Positions 53,292-61,964 are shown, counted from the first letter of the stretch. The stretch: DNA of 64,000 nucleotides from Dyadobacter sp. CY356 (GCF_021440195.1 NZ_JAJTSZ010000003.1:310001-374000); one strand, 5' to 3'. Made by a program: numbers and translations. The notes: generated by a model from the letters alone, not told the origin.

Positions 53292-53882
53292 TTAGACTAT
53301 GTCCTTCATCCAAAAAATCATTGTCTTAGGTGTAGAAATTGTTTCGTCAATATCCGGCCATTCCATTGTTGCTTTTAAATCCGGGACTTTTTTATAACCT
53401 CTTTTAATCCAGAATGCATCATTTGGTCGATAATCTGCCGGTTCGGCGGGGTGATTTATTCTTTCAACAGAACAAAAACAGGTCGTCTTAAATGTGCCAA
53501 AACTTGCTGCATATTCCTCCCTTGCATCGAAAAAGCGATGACCAAGTCCCAGGCCACGATAACTTTTAAGCAATATGCTTTCACCAAAATAAAAAATACT
53601 TCTTATATCCAAACCAGCTTCTAAAAAGGGAGCATGAATGTCAGCGGTTTCGTCCTGCAAAGGAATACAGGTTGTCCCACCAACCATTTTGTCCCCGTCA
53701 TAGATGGCAAACAGAAAAGACTTACCGGAGTTGGAATAAATTTTCAGATACTCTTTTTCATATTCCTCGGTGCCTTCATACAGATAAGGATAATCCCGAA
53801 AAACAGCAATTCGCAATTTCGCCAGATCATCAAAAACAGATGCAATGGCGTTGCTTTGTTTGGTTATAAAAGTGAGAGACAT
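53292..53882 (-). CDS. GNAT-family N-acetyltransferase
   Basis: A 196-residue protein. IFYFGESILLKSYRGLGLGH followed by RFFDAREEYA matches GNAT motif A (R-G-x-G-x-G/A), with KMVGGTTCIPL in the preceding strand and DAFWIKRGYKKVPDL at the end. It acetylates an unknown small molecule or protein. Its stop lies directly at the end of the hairpin array. Confidence 0.85.
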   Translation of the reverse strand: MSLTFITKQSNAIASVFDDLAKLRIAVFRDYPYLYEGTEEYEKEYLKIYSNSGKSFLFAIYDGDKMVGGTTCIPLQDETADIHAPFLEAGLDIRSIFYFGESILLKSYRGLGLGHRFFDAREEYAASFGTFKTTCFCSVERINHPAEPADYRPNDAFWIKRGYKKVPDLKATMEWPDIDETISTPKTMIFWMKDIV

Positions 53883-53892
53883 GGGAATGGCT

Positions 53893-54017
53893 GTTAGCTG
53901 TTAGGGATTAGCGGTTAGTATGGCGTTGAATAATTTTAAACAAAAAAAGACTAATTGTTATAGTCATGATCAATTTATTGGCCTGTTGAAGCTAAAAGCC
54001 AATCCCTAACAGCTAAC
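53893..54017. repeat. 17-bp perfect inverted repeat flanking ~90 bases
   Basis: GTTAGCTGTTAGGGATT (53893-53909) and AATCCCTAACAGCTAAC (54001-54017) are exact reverse complements. They occupy the gap between the GNAT and SnoaL-like genes and end four bases before the latter's stop codon. Confidence 0.8.
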
Positions 54018-54020
54018 CGC

Positions 54021-54419
54021 TCAGGAAACCAGTTTAATCCAATGTTCCAGATTATAATAAGTCGTTACCCTGCTGATTTTTCCATCTGTTACTTCCAAAA
54101 AGGCAGCGGCAGGTATTACGTATTTTTGTCCATAAGCTTCGGGAAAGCCTTCATCAGCTTTTTTATAAATCCCGTTTACGATAAACTCAGCGGAAACTCT
54201 TTTGTCTGTTGGTTCTGTGAAAAATACGATATCGGTCAGTGTTTCCTCGTACGAATCATCCATCATTTTCATGAATTCCGTAAACTTTTCGATACCAACT
54301 CGCGCTTCGCCCTGATTTGGTTCGTGACGAACTTCCGGATGAAGAAGGGCAAGCATGCCTTCAAAGTTTTTTTCGTTGAATGCGTTGTAATATTGTTTTA
54401 CGATGTCTAATGCAGCCAT
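54021..54419 (-). CDS. SnoaL/NTF2-like (ketosteroid isomerase-fold) protein
   Basis: A 132-residue single-domain protein: MAALDIVKQYYNAFNEKNFE and GMLALLHPEVRHEP are the classic SnoaL start, followed by FTEFMKMMDDSYEETL and a C-terminal ISRVTTYYNLEHWIKLV. Small cone-shaped fold used by many enzymes and binding proteins; the function is not predictable. Confidence 0.85.
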   Translation of the reverse strand: MAALDIVKQYYNAFNEKNFEGMLALLHPEVRHEPNQGEARVGIEKFTEFMKMMDDSYEETLTDIVFFTEPTDKRVSAEFIVNGIYKKADEGFPEAYGQKYVIPAAAFLEVTDGKISRVTTYYNLEHWIKLVS

Positions 54420-54467
54420 TTGGAAATTGATTTTAGTCAGAACGTTTTAACAAAGATAGGTTTCGTC

Positions 54468-54869
54468 TTATGGATTAAAAGGTTTTCTGGTCAAAGAAAC
54501 CTGTCCGTTTGCGTCTTTTTCATATTTGGCGATACAATTTTGCTGCAACTGTGTATCAAAATTTGGCTCCTCCAATTTGATCGAAGCAGGTGCAGGCTGA
54601 CCTTCCTGGAAAAAGAAAACTTTGGTATTTCCATATTTGGTATAGGGCATCAAATCGCCATATTTCTGCATTTCCTCCCAAGGCTCACCCTGAACGGTAA
54701 CAGCATAAATCCGAAAAATCGGCCCGGTATTATTTGGATTCCTGTATAACGCGACCTCTTTAAAATTACCTTTCAGATCATTGACGGTAGGCTGAGAGGT
54801 GGAATCGTAAATGATATAGGCGATTACAAGGGCGATGACTGCTGCAATAATATACTTAACTTTCTTCAT
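54468..54869 (-). CDS. Hypothetical protein with one N-terminal TM helix
   Basis: A 133-residue protein. MKKVKYIIAAVIALVIAYII is a TM or uncleaved signal segment; the remainder (NDLKGNFKEVALYRNPNNTG, YAVTVQGEPWEEMQKYGDLM) is soluble and probably periplasmic. Not recognised. It lies between the SnoaL-like gene and a long palindromic repeat. Confidence 0.72.
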   Translation of the reverse strand: MKKVKYIIAAVIALVIAYIIYDSTSQPTVNDLKGNFKEVALYRNPNNTGPIFRIYAVTVQGEPWEEMQKYGDLMPYTKYGNTKVFFFQEGQPAPASIKLEEPNFDTQLQQNCIAKYEKDANGQVSLTRKPFNP

Positions 54870-54878
54870 AATATTTGT

Positions 54879-54988
54879 AGGTTACACAGAGAACCACAGA
54901 GCTAAAAAGAGGGACACAGAGTTTTTCTTTATCACTAAATAAAACTCTTTGTAGCTCTTTTTTTTCTCTGTGGTCCTCTGTGTAACCT
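54879..54988. repeat. Long palindromic repeat (ACACAGAG family), copy 1
   Basis: About 110 bases that read AGGTTACACAGAGAACCACA... at one end and ...GTCCTCTGTGTAACCT at the other, so the two halves are imperfect reverse complements built from ACACAGAG/CCACAGAG words. It can fold into one long hairpin. A second copy is at 56028-56135. Confidence 0.88.
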
Positions 54989-55006
54989 CAGAAATCAGAA
55001 CAAAAT

Positions 55007-56014
55007 TCATTTATCAGACACCCCCGCGCTTTCGAAACTCGCCATTTCGTTTAAAAATGCCACTGCGCTTTTTAACAAAGGATACGTCACGGCGCAGCCT
55101 GTTCCTTCACCCAGCCGCATATCCAGGTTTAATAACGGTTTGGCATTCAGACTTTCAAGTAAAAGTTGATGTCCTTTTTCCTCTGACTGGTGACAAAAAA
55201 TCGCCAAATCTTTGATATCAGGATTTAGTTTGAAAGCACATAAAAAGGCTGCCGAAGCGATAAAGCCATCCACCATCAAAACCATTTTCTCCTCAGCCGC
55301 TGCCAGAAATGCGCCGCACATCATCGCGATTTCAAAACCGCCGAAAGTTTTTAAAACCTGAATAGGATCTGTTGAAACTTCTGGATGATTTGAAATTGAT
55401 TGTTGAAGAATGTTGATCTTGTTTTGATATTGCTCAGGATTTACGCCCGTCCCTTTTCCAACGCAGTCTTCAATAGGGATATCAAGTAATTTGCTCATAA
55501 TCACGGCTGCGGAGGAAGTGTTTCCAATACCCATTTCTCCAAAGCCAATCACGTTACAGCCGGTTTTTGAAATATTTTTTACAATCTCTTTTCCCTTTTC
55601 AATCGCCAGTTGACATTCTTCTGCTGTCATAGCCGATTGATTCAAAAAACTTTTGGTGCCGTGATTAATTTTGGCATCGATCAGCTTTTCATTGGGTTCA
55701 AAATCATAGTCAACACCGGCATCGACCAGCGCGAGTTCGATTTCATTTTGTTTGGTAAAAACATTAATCGCCGCCCCGCCGTTGAGGAAGTTCAAAACCA
55801 TTTGAAAAGTAACTTCGGAAGGATATGCACTGACGCCTTCGTTGGCTATTCCATGGCTCGCCGCGAAAACGACGATATGTGGTTTGACTAAATCCGGCGT
55901 CAAAGTTTCCTGAATCAAAGCAATTTGTAAAGCTACTTCTTCAAGTCTCCCTAGGGCTCCAAGAGGTTTTGTTTTATTATTTATCTTATGCTGTATCTGT
56001 TCTTGTAAAGTCAT
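55007..56014 (-). CDS. cobT: Nicotinate-nucleotide-dimethylbenzimidazole phosphoribosyltransferase
   Basis: Makes alpha-ribazole 5'-phosphate from NaMN and DMB for the B12 lower ligand. From the ATG at 56014 it has 335 residues. FAASHGIANEGVSAYPSEVT, LNFLNGGAAINVF, GFGEMGIGNTSSAAVIMSKL and LKTFGGFEIAMMCGAFLAAA are diagnostic; the C-terminal LDMRLGEGTGCAVTYPLLKS holds the catalytic glutamate region. The open frame runs on to 56065 only because it reads into the palindromic repeat, so that start is rejected. Flanked by both copies of the repeat. Confidence 0.96.
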   Translation of the reverse strand: MTLQEQIQHKINNKTKPLGALGRLEEVALQIALIQETLTPDLVKPHIVVFAASHGIANEGVSAYPSEVTFQMVLNFLNGGAAINVFTKQNEIELALVDAGVDYDFEPNEKLIDAKINHGTKSFLNQSAMTAEECQLAIEKGKEIVKNISKTGCNVIGFGEMGIGNTSSAAVIMSKLLDIPIEDCVGKGTGVNPEQYQNKINILQQSISNHPEVSTDPIQVLKTFGGFEIAMMCGAFLAAAEEKMVLMVDGFIASAAFLCAFKLNPDIKDLAIFCHQSEEKGHQLLLESLNAKPLLNLDMRLGEGTGCAVTYPLLKSAVAFLNEMASFESAGVSDK

Positions 56015-56027
56015 ATTTTCTATTTTA

Positions 56028-56135
56028 AGGTTACACAGAGTTCCACAGAGAAAAAGGAGATACACAGAGTTTTAATTTGAGATAAGAAAAACCTCTGTGT
56101 CCCTCTTTTTAGCTCTGTGAAACTCTGTGTAACCT
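56028..56135. repeat. Long palindromic repeat (ACACAGAG family), copy 2
   Basis: AGGTTACACAGAGTTCCACA... to ...GAAACTCTGTGTAACCT, an imperfect palindrome of about 108 bases closely like the copy at 54879-54988. It fills the gap between cobU and cobT and touches the cobU stop codon. Confidence 0.88.
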
Positions 56136-56640
56136 AACCTTTTAATTTAAGTGCTAAGCCGGAGACCATGAAGATGGCTTCGTCAGCCTTGCCAGCCACA
56201 TATTGATTTGCCCAACCCTGTAAATCCGTAAATTTTCTCCCAATCTCCGTTTCAGCATGAACACCCATGCCGATTTCGTTTGAGATGATCATAAAAGTGC
56301 CGGAAAGTTTTGCAATCGCATCGATTTCTTCTTTAAATGCAGCCAGCGATTTGTTGATATCGTTATCAAAAGCGACAAACAAATTCGTTAACCAAAGCGT
56401 CACACAATCAATGACAACAACCTGATTTTCGATAGGAAGTTTATGGATATTCGTTTCCGATTCGTAGGTCGTCCATTCCGGGCCGCGTTCATTTTTGTGT
56501 AATTGAACACGTTCGGCAAAATTGTCGTCCCAGATATGTGCCGTCGCAACATACACCGGAGATTTGCTAAGCTGCAAAGCTTTTTCCTGTGCAAAACGGC
56601 TTTTTCCGCTGCGTGCGCCTCCGGTGATGTAGATGATCAT
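56134..56640 (-). CDS. cobU: Adenosylcobinamide kinase/adenosylcobinamide-phosphate guanylyltransferase
   Basis: A 168-residue bifunctional enzyme. IIYITGGARSGKSRFAQEKA is the P-loop, VYVATAHIWDDNFAERVQLH contains the GMP-accepting histidine region, and VVVIDCVTLWLTNLF the Walker B-like block; FMIISNEIGMGVHAETEIGR is the C-terminal signature. It activates adenosylcobinamide to its GDP form for CobS. It overlaps the adenosyltransferase gene by four bases. Confidence 0.95.
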   Translation of the reverse strand: MIIYITGGARSGKSRFAQEKALQLSKSPVYVATAHIWDDNFAERVQLHKNERGPEWTTYESETNIHKLPIENQVVVIDCVTLWLTNLFVAFDNDINKSLAAFKEEIDAIAKLSGTFMIISNEIGMGVHAETEIGRKFTDLQGWANQYVAGKADEAIFMVSGLALKLKG

Positions 56641-57221
56641 TTTTCTTCCGGCGCTTTAAAACGTTTGTATAAAAACAACTGCCATTTCTCCTCCGCAACG
56701 CCCGCTTTGTCCATTTCAGCTCTCGCCAATGTGAAAAATAAATCTGATAAGCGGTTGATATAGGCAGGAATCGCCTCATGAACCGTATCGGTTTTAATTA
56801 ACGAAACCAGTCTGCGCTCTCCTCTGCGCATTTGCGTACGAGCAACATGACATAAGGCAGAAACCTCATTTCCGCCAGGAAGCAAAAAGTAGTCAGAAGG
56901 AGAAGTCATTTCTGATTCTAGCGTATCAATCCAGGTTTCGCAAAACTCAGCGCCATCTTCCGGCATTGGATTTTTATTTTCTTTTTTTGCATCCGAAGGA
57001 CGAGCCAGATGTGACATCATATCCATTAAATCTTTCTGGATCTTGTGCAGATTTGGTTGCCAGGCGTGATCATTCCCCAACTTTACACGAAGTAATCCAA
57101 TTGTTGAATTGGCCTCATCCAGCGTTCCTAAACATTCAATCCGAACATCATCTTTTGAAACGCGGCTGCCACCAAAAAGCCCCGTCGTACCTTTGTCGCC
57201 TTTTTTTGTATATATTTTCAT
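56637..57221 (-). CDS. PduO-type ATP:cob(I)alamin adenosyltransferase
   Basis: A 194-residue trimeric enzyme that attaches the 5'-deoxyadenosyl ligand to cobalt. KIYTKKGDKGTTGLFGGSRV is the PduO ATP-binding start; GTLDEANSTIGLLRV and the late CHVARTQMRRGERRLVSL and INRLSDLFFTLAR carry the conserved R/D/E residues. It is the PduO rather than the CobA (BtuR) type. It is coupled to cobU. Confidence 0.95.
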   Translation of the reverse strand: MKIYTKKGDKGTTGLFGGSRVSKDDVRIECLGTLDEANSTIGLLRVKLGNDHAWQPNLHKIQKDLMDMMSHLARPSDAKKENKNPMPEDGAEFCETWIDTLESEMTSPSDYFLLPGGNEVSALCHVARTQMRRGERRLVSLIKTDTVHEAIPAYINRLSDLFFTLARAEMDKAGVAEEKWQLFLYKRFKAPEEK

Positions 57222-57238
57222 TTATAAAAAAATCGATT

Positions 57239-58273
57239 TTAGATTTTATTTGTTGGTTTAATCTGTTGTAAATCAGTAAGTAATTTGCTGATCGTTAAAT
57301 ATCTTGTAGTTTTTGATCCGTCATTAAACTCCCAGACAGGATTTTCATCGTCAGCGGAAATTTCAATCTTATATCGTAAATCCGGATTCTCACTTACCAC
57401 AAAATCTTCCCTTTGTAACGCACGTTTTGTCCAGAAAACAAGATTACTTTTTCCGGATAAATAGATAGGAGTGGAGGCGGCTTCTTTGTGAATGGTGAAC
57501 GTGCCGGTATTTCTGTCAAAATGAAAGCCGTTTTTGATAAAAGCCGCTTCAAAACTTCCGTTCAAAACCAGATCCTCAGGTACGCCCGAAACAAGTTTTC
57601 CATCCGGATGCATCAGCCAAAGTTTGTCCGCCGCCTGGAGTGCGAGATCCAGTTCGTGTGTGGAAAGCAAAATGGCCTTATTGGTTTGCCGGGCGAGATT
57701 ATGCAATAATCGCATCATTTCAACCCGGTTTGGTAGGTCGAGATGCGCCGTTGGCTCATCCAGTAAAATCAGTCTGGTATCCTGCGACAATGCCCGGGCC
57801 AACATCACTTTTTGCCGCTCACCATCGCTCAGCTCGTTCATCCGGCGATTTGCATATTGTTTGGTATCCGTCGCATCCATCGACCAGCTGATTTTTTCTT
57901 TATCCAAATCGGATAATGATCCCAGCCAACCCGTGTAAGGCGTTCGTCCCAGTGCGACAAGTTCGCTGACAGTCAGGTTTCCGGTATCGATGCGTTCTGT
58001 TAAAACAAGACTCAGTTTTTGTGCAAGATCGGCAGGTTTTAAATTTATTAATGATTCATGATCAATCAGAATCTCTCCTGAAAGCATGGGCTGCAAACCC
58101 GAAAGCGTTCGCATAAGCGTAGACTTTCCCGCGCCATTCGGCCCTAATAAACATACCAGCTGTCCGGGGAATAAATCCAGATTTAGTGATTCTGAAACGA
58201 TTCGCGGGAGCCTTTTTCCAGCTTTGTAGCCAATGGATAAATTTCTAGCGGTTAATATCGGCGAATCGTTCAT
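57239..58273 (-). CDS. btuD: B12/iron-siderophore ABC transporter ATPase (BtuD-like) with C-terminal extension
   Basis: A 344-residue ATPase. Walker A CLLGPNGAGKSTLMR, signature NELSDGERQKVMLARAL, Walker B LILLDEPTAHLD, H-loop ILLSTHELDLALQAA. Residues beyond about 255 form an extra 85-residue domain (KSNLVFWTKRALQREDFVVS, WEFNDGSKTTRYLTISKL) not present in E. coli BtuD, of unknown function. With BtuC and BtuF in a riboswitch-led operon, cobalamin or cobinamide import is the likely job. Confidence 0.9.
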   Translation of the reverse strand: MNDSPILTARNLSIGYKAGKRLPRIVSESLNLDLFPGQLVCLLGPNGAGKSTLMRTLSGLQPMLSGEILIDHESLINLKPADLAQKLSLVLTERIDTGNLTVSELVALGRTPYTGWLGSLSDLDKEKISWSMDATDTKQYANRRMNELSDGERQKVMLARALSQDTRLILLDEPTAHLDLPNRVEMMRLLHNLARQTNKAILLSTHELDLALQAADKLWLMHPDGKLVSGVPEDLVLNGSFEAAFIKNGFHFDRNTGTFTIHKEAASTPIYLSGKSNLVFWTKRALQREDFVVSENPDLRYKIEISADDENPVWEFNDGSKTTRYLTISKLLTDLQQIKPTNKI

Positions 58274-59334
58274 GAGAAAGAAGAACGTAAATTATTTCGA
58301 CTGACGATCACCCAAATTACCACCGGCGCACCCAATAATGAAGTTACCACATTGATAGGCAGAACTGTCTGCGTTCCCGGCATCTGTGAAATAATATCGC
58401 ATACAAGCATCAGCACGGTTCCAACCAGACAGCAGCAAGGAATCAAAATCCGGTGATCGGAAGTTCCCAGAAGTGCACGGGTGATATGCGGAATAGCGAT
58501 ACCGACAAAACCAATCGGGCCACAGAAAGCGGTGATGCTTCCGGTTAATAAACTGGTACTGGCCATGATAATGAAACGGGTTTTGCCAACGGTCAGACCC
58601 ATACTTCGCGCATAATTTTCTCCCAATAACATGGCGTTTAATGCTTTGGAAGAAGCAAAAGCGATGAGCAAACCAAGGATGACAACGCCGGAAAGTACGC
58701 ATAAATGATACTGGACAATCCCGCCTAGTGAGCCGAAAGTCCAAAGAATATATTCCTGCAACTGTTCCGGCTGACTAAAATATTGCCAGATACTGATCAC
58801 GGAAACGGTGATCGTCCCGACCATCACGCCGACAATCAATAAAATAACATTATCCTTAATTCTTCCTGCGATAAGTAAAACCATAGATAAAACCAGTGCT
58901 GCGCCAAGCGAAGCCATCACCACAATCAGCCAGCTTCCGGAAACGCCAAGCTGACGAATTGCATAAATACTGGCCGTACTGCCGCTTGTCAACATCACAG
59001 CTGCAACGCCCAAACCTGCTCCGGCAGTTATCCCCAGTTCTGACGGGCCGGCCAATGGATTTCTAAACAAAGTCTGCATTTGCAAACCGCTAACAGATAA
59101 TCCGCAGCCTACCAGGATGGCTGTAATCGCCTTCGGTAATCGTATTTTTTCGATAATAAATAACCATGCAGTCGTATCAGATTCTCCTGAAAAAACAATT
59201 TTCACCACTTCTCCAAAAGGTATGCTCACCGATCCCAGCATGATATCCAGCATAAAAAATAGCACAGCCAGAACCGACAAACCAATAATGATCAGTCGCC
59301 GGGAATTGGAAGAGGATTGAGAAACAATTTGCAT
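58270..59334 (-). CDS. btuC: B12 ABC transporter permease (FecCD/BtuC family)
   Basis: From the ATG at 59334, 354 residues and about ten TM segments. GCGLSVSGLQMQTLFRNPLA followed by GPSELGITAGAGLG is the canonical FecCD/BtuC block, with FGSLGGIVQYH and CGPIGFVGIAIPHITRAL further on and ITSLLGAPVVIW-like (VVTSLLGAPVVIWVIV) at the end. It overlaps btuD by four bases. The specificity for B12 comes from the riboswitch and neighbours. Confidence 0.92.
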   Translation of the reverse strand: MQIVSQSSSNSRRLIIIGLSVLAVLFFMLDIMLGSVSIPFGEVVKIVFSGESDTTAWLFIIEKIRLPKAITAILVGCGLSVSGLQMQTLFRNPLAGPSELGITAGAGLGVAAVMLTSGSTASIYAIRQLGVSGSWLIVVMASLGAALVLSMVLLIAGRIKDNVILLIVGVMVGTITVSVISIWQYFSQPEQLQEYILWTFGSLGGIVQYHLCVLSGVVILGLLIAFASSKALNAMLLGENYARSMGLTVGKTRFIIMASTSLLTGSITAFCGPIGFVGIAIPHITRALLGTSDHRILIPCCCLVGTVLMLVCDIISQMPGTQTVLPINVVTSLLGAPVVIWVIVSRNNLRSSFS

Positions 59335-59406
59335 AATCACTGTTTAAATCAGCTGTGATGTTTGAGTAGCAATAGCCGCGATAGCTGACCGCCGAAAGCC
59401 GACAGC

Positions 59407-60648
59407 CTATTTCACCTGCTTATAATAAACCAACTCATGTTCAGGGAGTAATTCCGGATGTAAAATTTTGATCAGATCTGCCAAAACGATTTGCGGATTT
59501 ACAGCACCCGATTCCCAATAATCATTCGAGCCGCGATTGTTTACACGTTTGTTATAACTATAAATCTGTCCGGATTTATAGGCTTTGAAATCCGTATAAC
59601 GAGGATCTTTCGCCAGGATTTCCTTCTTGTTGTCGTAGTTACTTATTCCTACATTCAGCCAATAGTCAGCAGTCAAGGCAATAGGATATACAGCCTCAAA
59701 ATTAAGTGCTAAACTTCCGGTTGCCTTGGTATTATTCCAATGATAATCCGCGCCGGAGTCACGGAAGAACTGCGCCATGTAACTATTCCCATTCGGAACA
59801 AACCAGGAATCTTTGGAATTCATACCGGTGATGATACTTGGTTTGGTTTTTACCTTTTGTGATAAAACCGCAAGACGTTTGTATTCCTCCTCCATTTTGG
59901 CAAATTTCTTATTGACAAAATCTTCACGGTTTAGCAGGGCGGCTAAAAGTTTAACCCACTCAGCGCGACCCAGAGGCGTTGTTTCCACCCATTCAGAATT
60001 AATTAAAACAGGAATTCCGGCGGCGTTCAAAGTGGTATATCTTTCCATTTTGGAAACCGGACTGCCCGTGGTCATCACCAGATCAGGATGCATCGTGATC
60101 AGTTTTTCTTCATTCAAACCTTGGTCTTTTCCAACTTCGGCGATTTTACCGGCCTCAATTTGTTTGATAATTTCCGGATTCGAAACATATTTCAGGTTGC
60201 CAAGTCCGGTTACAATTTTCTCCTCACCTAAAAGTCCAACCAGACCGACATGCATGGAAGACATCGCAACGAGGCTGCGAATGGGAATTTCGATAAACTG
60301 ACTGTTAGCATAACCTTTCGGCTTTTTGGTGCCACGCTGCAATAAAACATATTTGGCCGTATCCGTGCTTTTTTCAAAAGGACTTAAAATATTGATTACC
60401 TTATAATTGTCGTGGTATTCAATCGTAAACCCTTTGGCATGATGAATCTGGATTTTCTCGGAAAAATAATCTTTCCCGGAAGAAGCCGTTTCTGCGCTTT
60501 CTGTGAGGTTTGAAGAGGTGCCGCAACTTGTAAGAACCAATAATGTCGCGAAAAACAATGCCGCAAAACGGGCAGTTTTACTGAAATGAGAAAGTCGCGC
60601 ATAGTCATAGCGAACTTCCTGAAAGGAGGTTTTCTGTTTTTGTGTCAT
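59407..60648 (-). CDS. btuF: B12 ABC transporter substrate-binding lipoprotein (BtuF-like)
   Basis: A 413-residue lipoprotein. The signal peptide ends FFATLLVLTSCGTSS (lipobox LTSC) after an unusually long basic N-terminal tail of about 28 residues, so a later start is possible but no other ATG is available. The periplasmic-binding (BtuF/FepB type) part has SMHVGLVGLLGEEKIVTGLG, EEKLITMHPDLVMTTGS and INSEWVETTPLGRAEWV. It captures cobalamin/cobinamide for BtuCD. It is directly downstream of the cobalamin riboswitch. Confidence 0.9.
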   Translation of the reverse strand: MTQKQKTSFQEVRYDYARLSHFSKTARFAALFFATLLVLTSCGTSSNLTESAETASSGKDYFSEKIQIHHAKGFTIEYHDNYKVINILSPFEKSTDTAKYVLLQRGTKKPKGYANSQFIEIPIRSLVAMSSMHVGLVGLLGEEKIVTGLGNLKYVSNPEIIKQIEAGKIAEVGKDQGLNEEKLITMHPDLVMTTGSPVSKMERYTTLNAAGIPVLINSEWVETTPLGRAEWVKLLAALLNREDFVNKKFAKMEEEYKRLAVLSQKVKTKPSIITGMNSKDSWFVPNGNSYMAQFFRDSGADYHWNNTKATGSLALNFEAVYPIALTADYWLNVGISNYDNKKEILAKDPRYTDFKAYKSGQIYSYNKRVNNRGSNDYWESGAVNPQIVLADLIKILHPELLPEHELVYYKQVK

Positions 60649-60689
60649 TTGTGCTGCAAGCCTTTCTTCCGAAAGCTTTGCGTGTTAAG

Positions 60690-60964
60690 TGAAAAGGCAG
60701 GTCTTCTGACTCGTTCCATTCTCTCTGACGCCTTCCCGGATTAATTTTGAATGATAGAATGTTGGAATGAGAGAATGTGTTGCAATTAGCCATTATTCAC
60801 TCATTCTATCATTCACTCACTCAATCATTGCCCCCAGTGGCTTTTGTCATGAATGTTTTTATGAACTTACAGCAGCGGAGACTGTTCCGGACTTTCACCG
60901 GTATTCCCTTTTAAAGTAACCCGATTTTTTCAAATCCGGAATACTACCCTGATGGGTGCAAAAC
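60690..60964 (-). ncRNA. Cobalamin (AdoCbl) riboswitch with an expanded peripheral arm
   Basis: On the minus strand the conserved blocks appear in order: AAAGGGAATACCGGTGAAAG, CAGTCTCCGCTGCTGTAAG, AAGCCACTG (60835-60843), GGGAAGG (60731-60737) and the B12 box AGTCAGAAGACCTGCC (60696-60711). Between GCCACTG and GGGAAGG lie about 97 bases with a 14-bp perfect stem (60748-60761 with 60802-60815). It precedes btuF, so bound cobalamin should lower btuFCD and probably downstream cob expression. Confidence 0.95.
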
Positions 60965-61019
60965 TAATAAGATTTGCCTGGGGTTTTCAATTTGGTAAGA
61001 ATAAATCTGCTCTCTCTGG

Positions 61020-61964
61020 CTATGAATTGTGATTCGACAAAAAAACGAAAGCAATAATTATTAGTATCATCAAAAAACAGCTTATATGATTGATCGAAAT
61101 AACCTTCCGAATTTCACCTGGTTCAATAACCCGATCATTCTCTCCAATAAAAGGTTTATCAACCAACTTCCCATGGTACACATTTGGACCGCCGAAGCGA
61201 CAATCCAGAATTCCGGCCAGGGCAGATTCGGGGTAACCGGAATTTGGACTTTTATGTTGGTTGCCATATTTAAACACAAATTGTAAACCGCGATGACTTC
61301 CGGTTACAATAATCATCAACAACGCCGTGATACGTGCCGGAATAAAATTCGCAACATCATCCAGGCGAGCCGCAAATTTTCCAAATTGTTCATACCTATC
61401 ACTCCTGTAACCAATCATGGAATCCATGGTGTTAATCATTTTATAAATCATCATGGCCGGAACGCCGCCGATTGCGTAAAACAATAAGGGCGCAATGACA
61501 CCGTCGCTCAGGTTTTCCGACATGGTTTCAAAAACGGCTATACGGATTTGCTGTGCGCTCAATTGTGAAGTATCCCGGCCAACAATGCGTGATAGTTGTT
61601 TTCTACCGGCATCCAAACCTTCTCGTTCCAAAACCAAAAAAACATTTCGGCCTTCGGTGATCAATGCATTATTCGCTAATCCATACCAGACCCAAATGCT
61701 GTTGATGGCAATAAAAAGCCAGACATTGACGGTTAAAAGTATTTTGTTTGAGAAATAAAAAAGGAAAAATGTGAGCAGACAAAGGCTGATTGCAAGTAAC
61801 ATTCCTTTCAGAAACCGGGATGAATTTTTGTTTAACAATTTGTCGCCGGCAGCAATGGCGTTTCCAAAAACACGAATGGGATGAGGCCAGTTATCAGGAT
61901 CGCCGATAATCAAATCCAGAATATACCCGAAAACCAACGGAGCTATGATCAGTAATTTCTCCAT
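61020..61964 (-). CDS. cbiB: Adenosylcobinamide-phosphate synthase
   Basis: A 314-residue membrane protein. GYILDLIIGDPDNWPHPIRV is the diagnostic start; LSRIVGRDTSQLSAQQI, FETMSENLSDGVIAPLLFYA and NTMDSMIGYRSDRYEQFGKF followed by ARLDDVANFIPAR are the conserved core. It condenses adenosylcobyric acid with aminopropanol (phosphate). It overlaps the aminotransferase gene by 16 bases; the riboswitch follows its stop on the same strand. Confidence 0.95.
   Translation of the reverse strand: MEKLLIIAPLVFGYILDLIIGDPDNWPHPIRVFGNAIAAGDKLLNKNSSRFLKGMLLAISLCLLTFFLFYFSNKILLTVNVWLFIAINSIWVWYGLANNALITEGRNVFLVLEREGLDAGRKQLSRIVGRDTSQLSAQQIRIAVFETMSENLSDGVIAPLLFYAIGGVPAMMIYKMINTMDSMIGYRSDRYEQFGKFAARLDDVANFIPARITALLMIIVTGSHRGLQFVFKYGNQHKSPNSGYPESALAGILDCRFGGPNVYHGKLVDKPFIGENDRVIEPGEIRKVISINHISCFLMILIIIAFVFLSNHNS

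Noticed and set aside
52843..53295. Overlapping plus-strand open frames of 67-74 codons with repeated FYKYYGA/FWCAAPF-like peptides
   Set aside because: They only reflect the tandem hairpin repeats, appear in more than one frame, and have no start signals or family likeness.
54879..54988. Rho-independent terminator of cobT
   Set aside because: The palindrome is far longer than a terminator and recurs at 56028-56135, so it is better called a repeat, although it may also stop transcription.
56015..56065. N-terminal extension of cobT
   Set aside because: The extra 17 codons read into the palindromic repeat; family similarity begins at the ATG at 56014.
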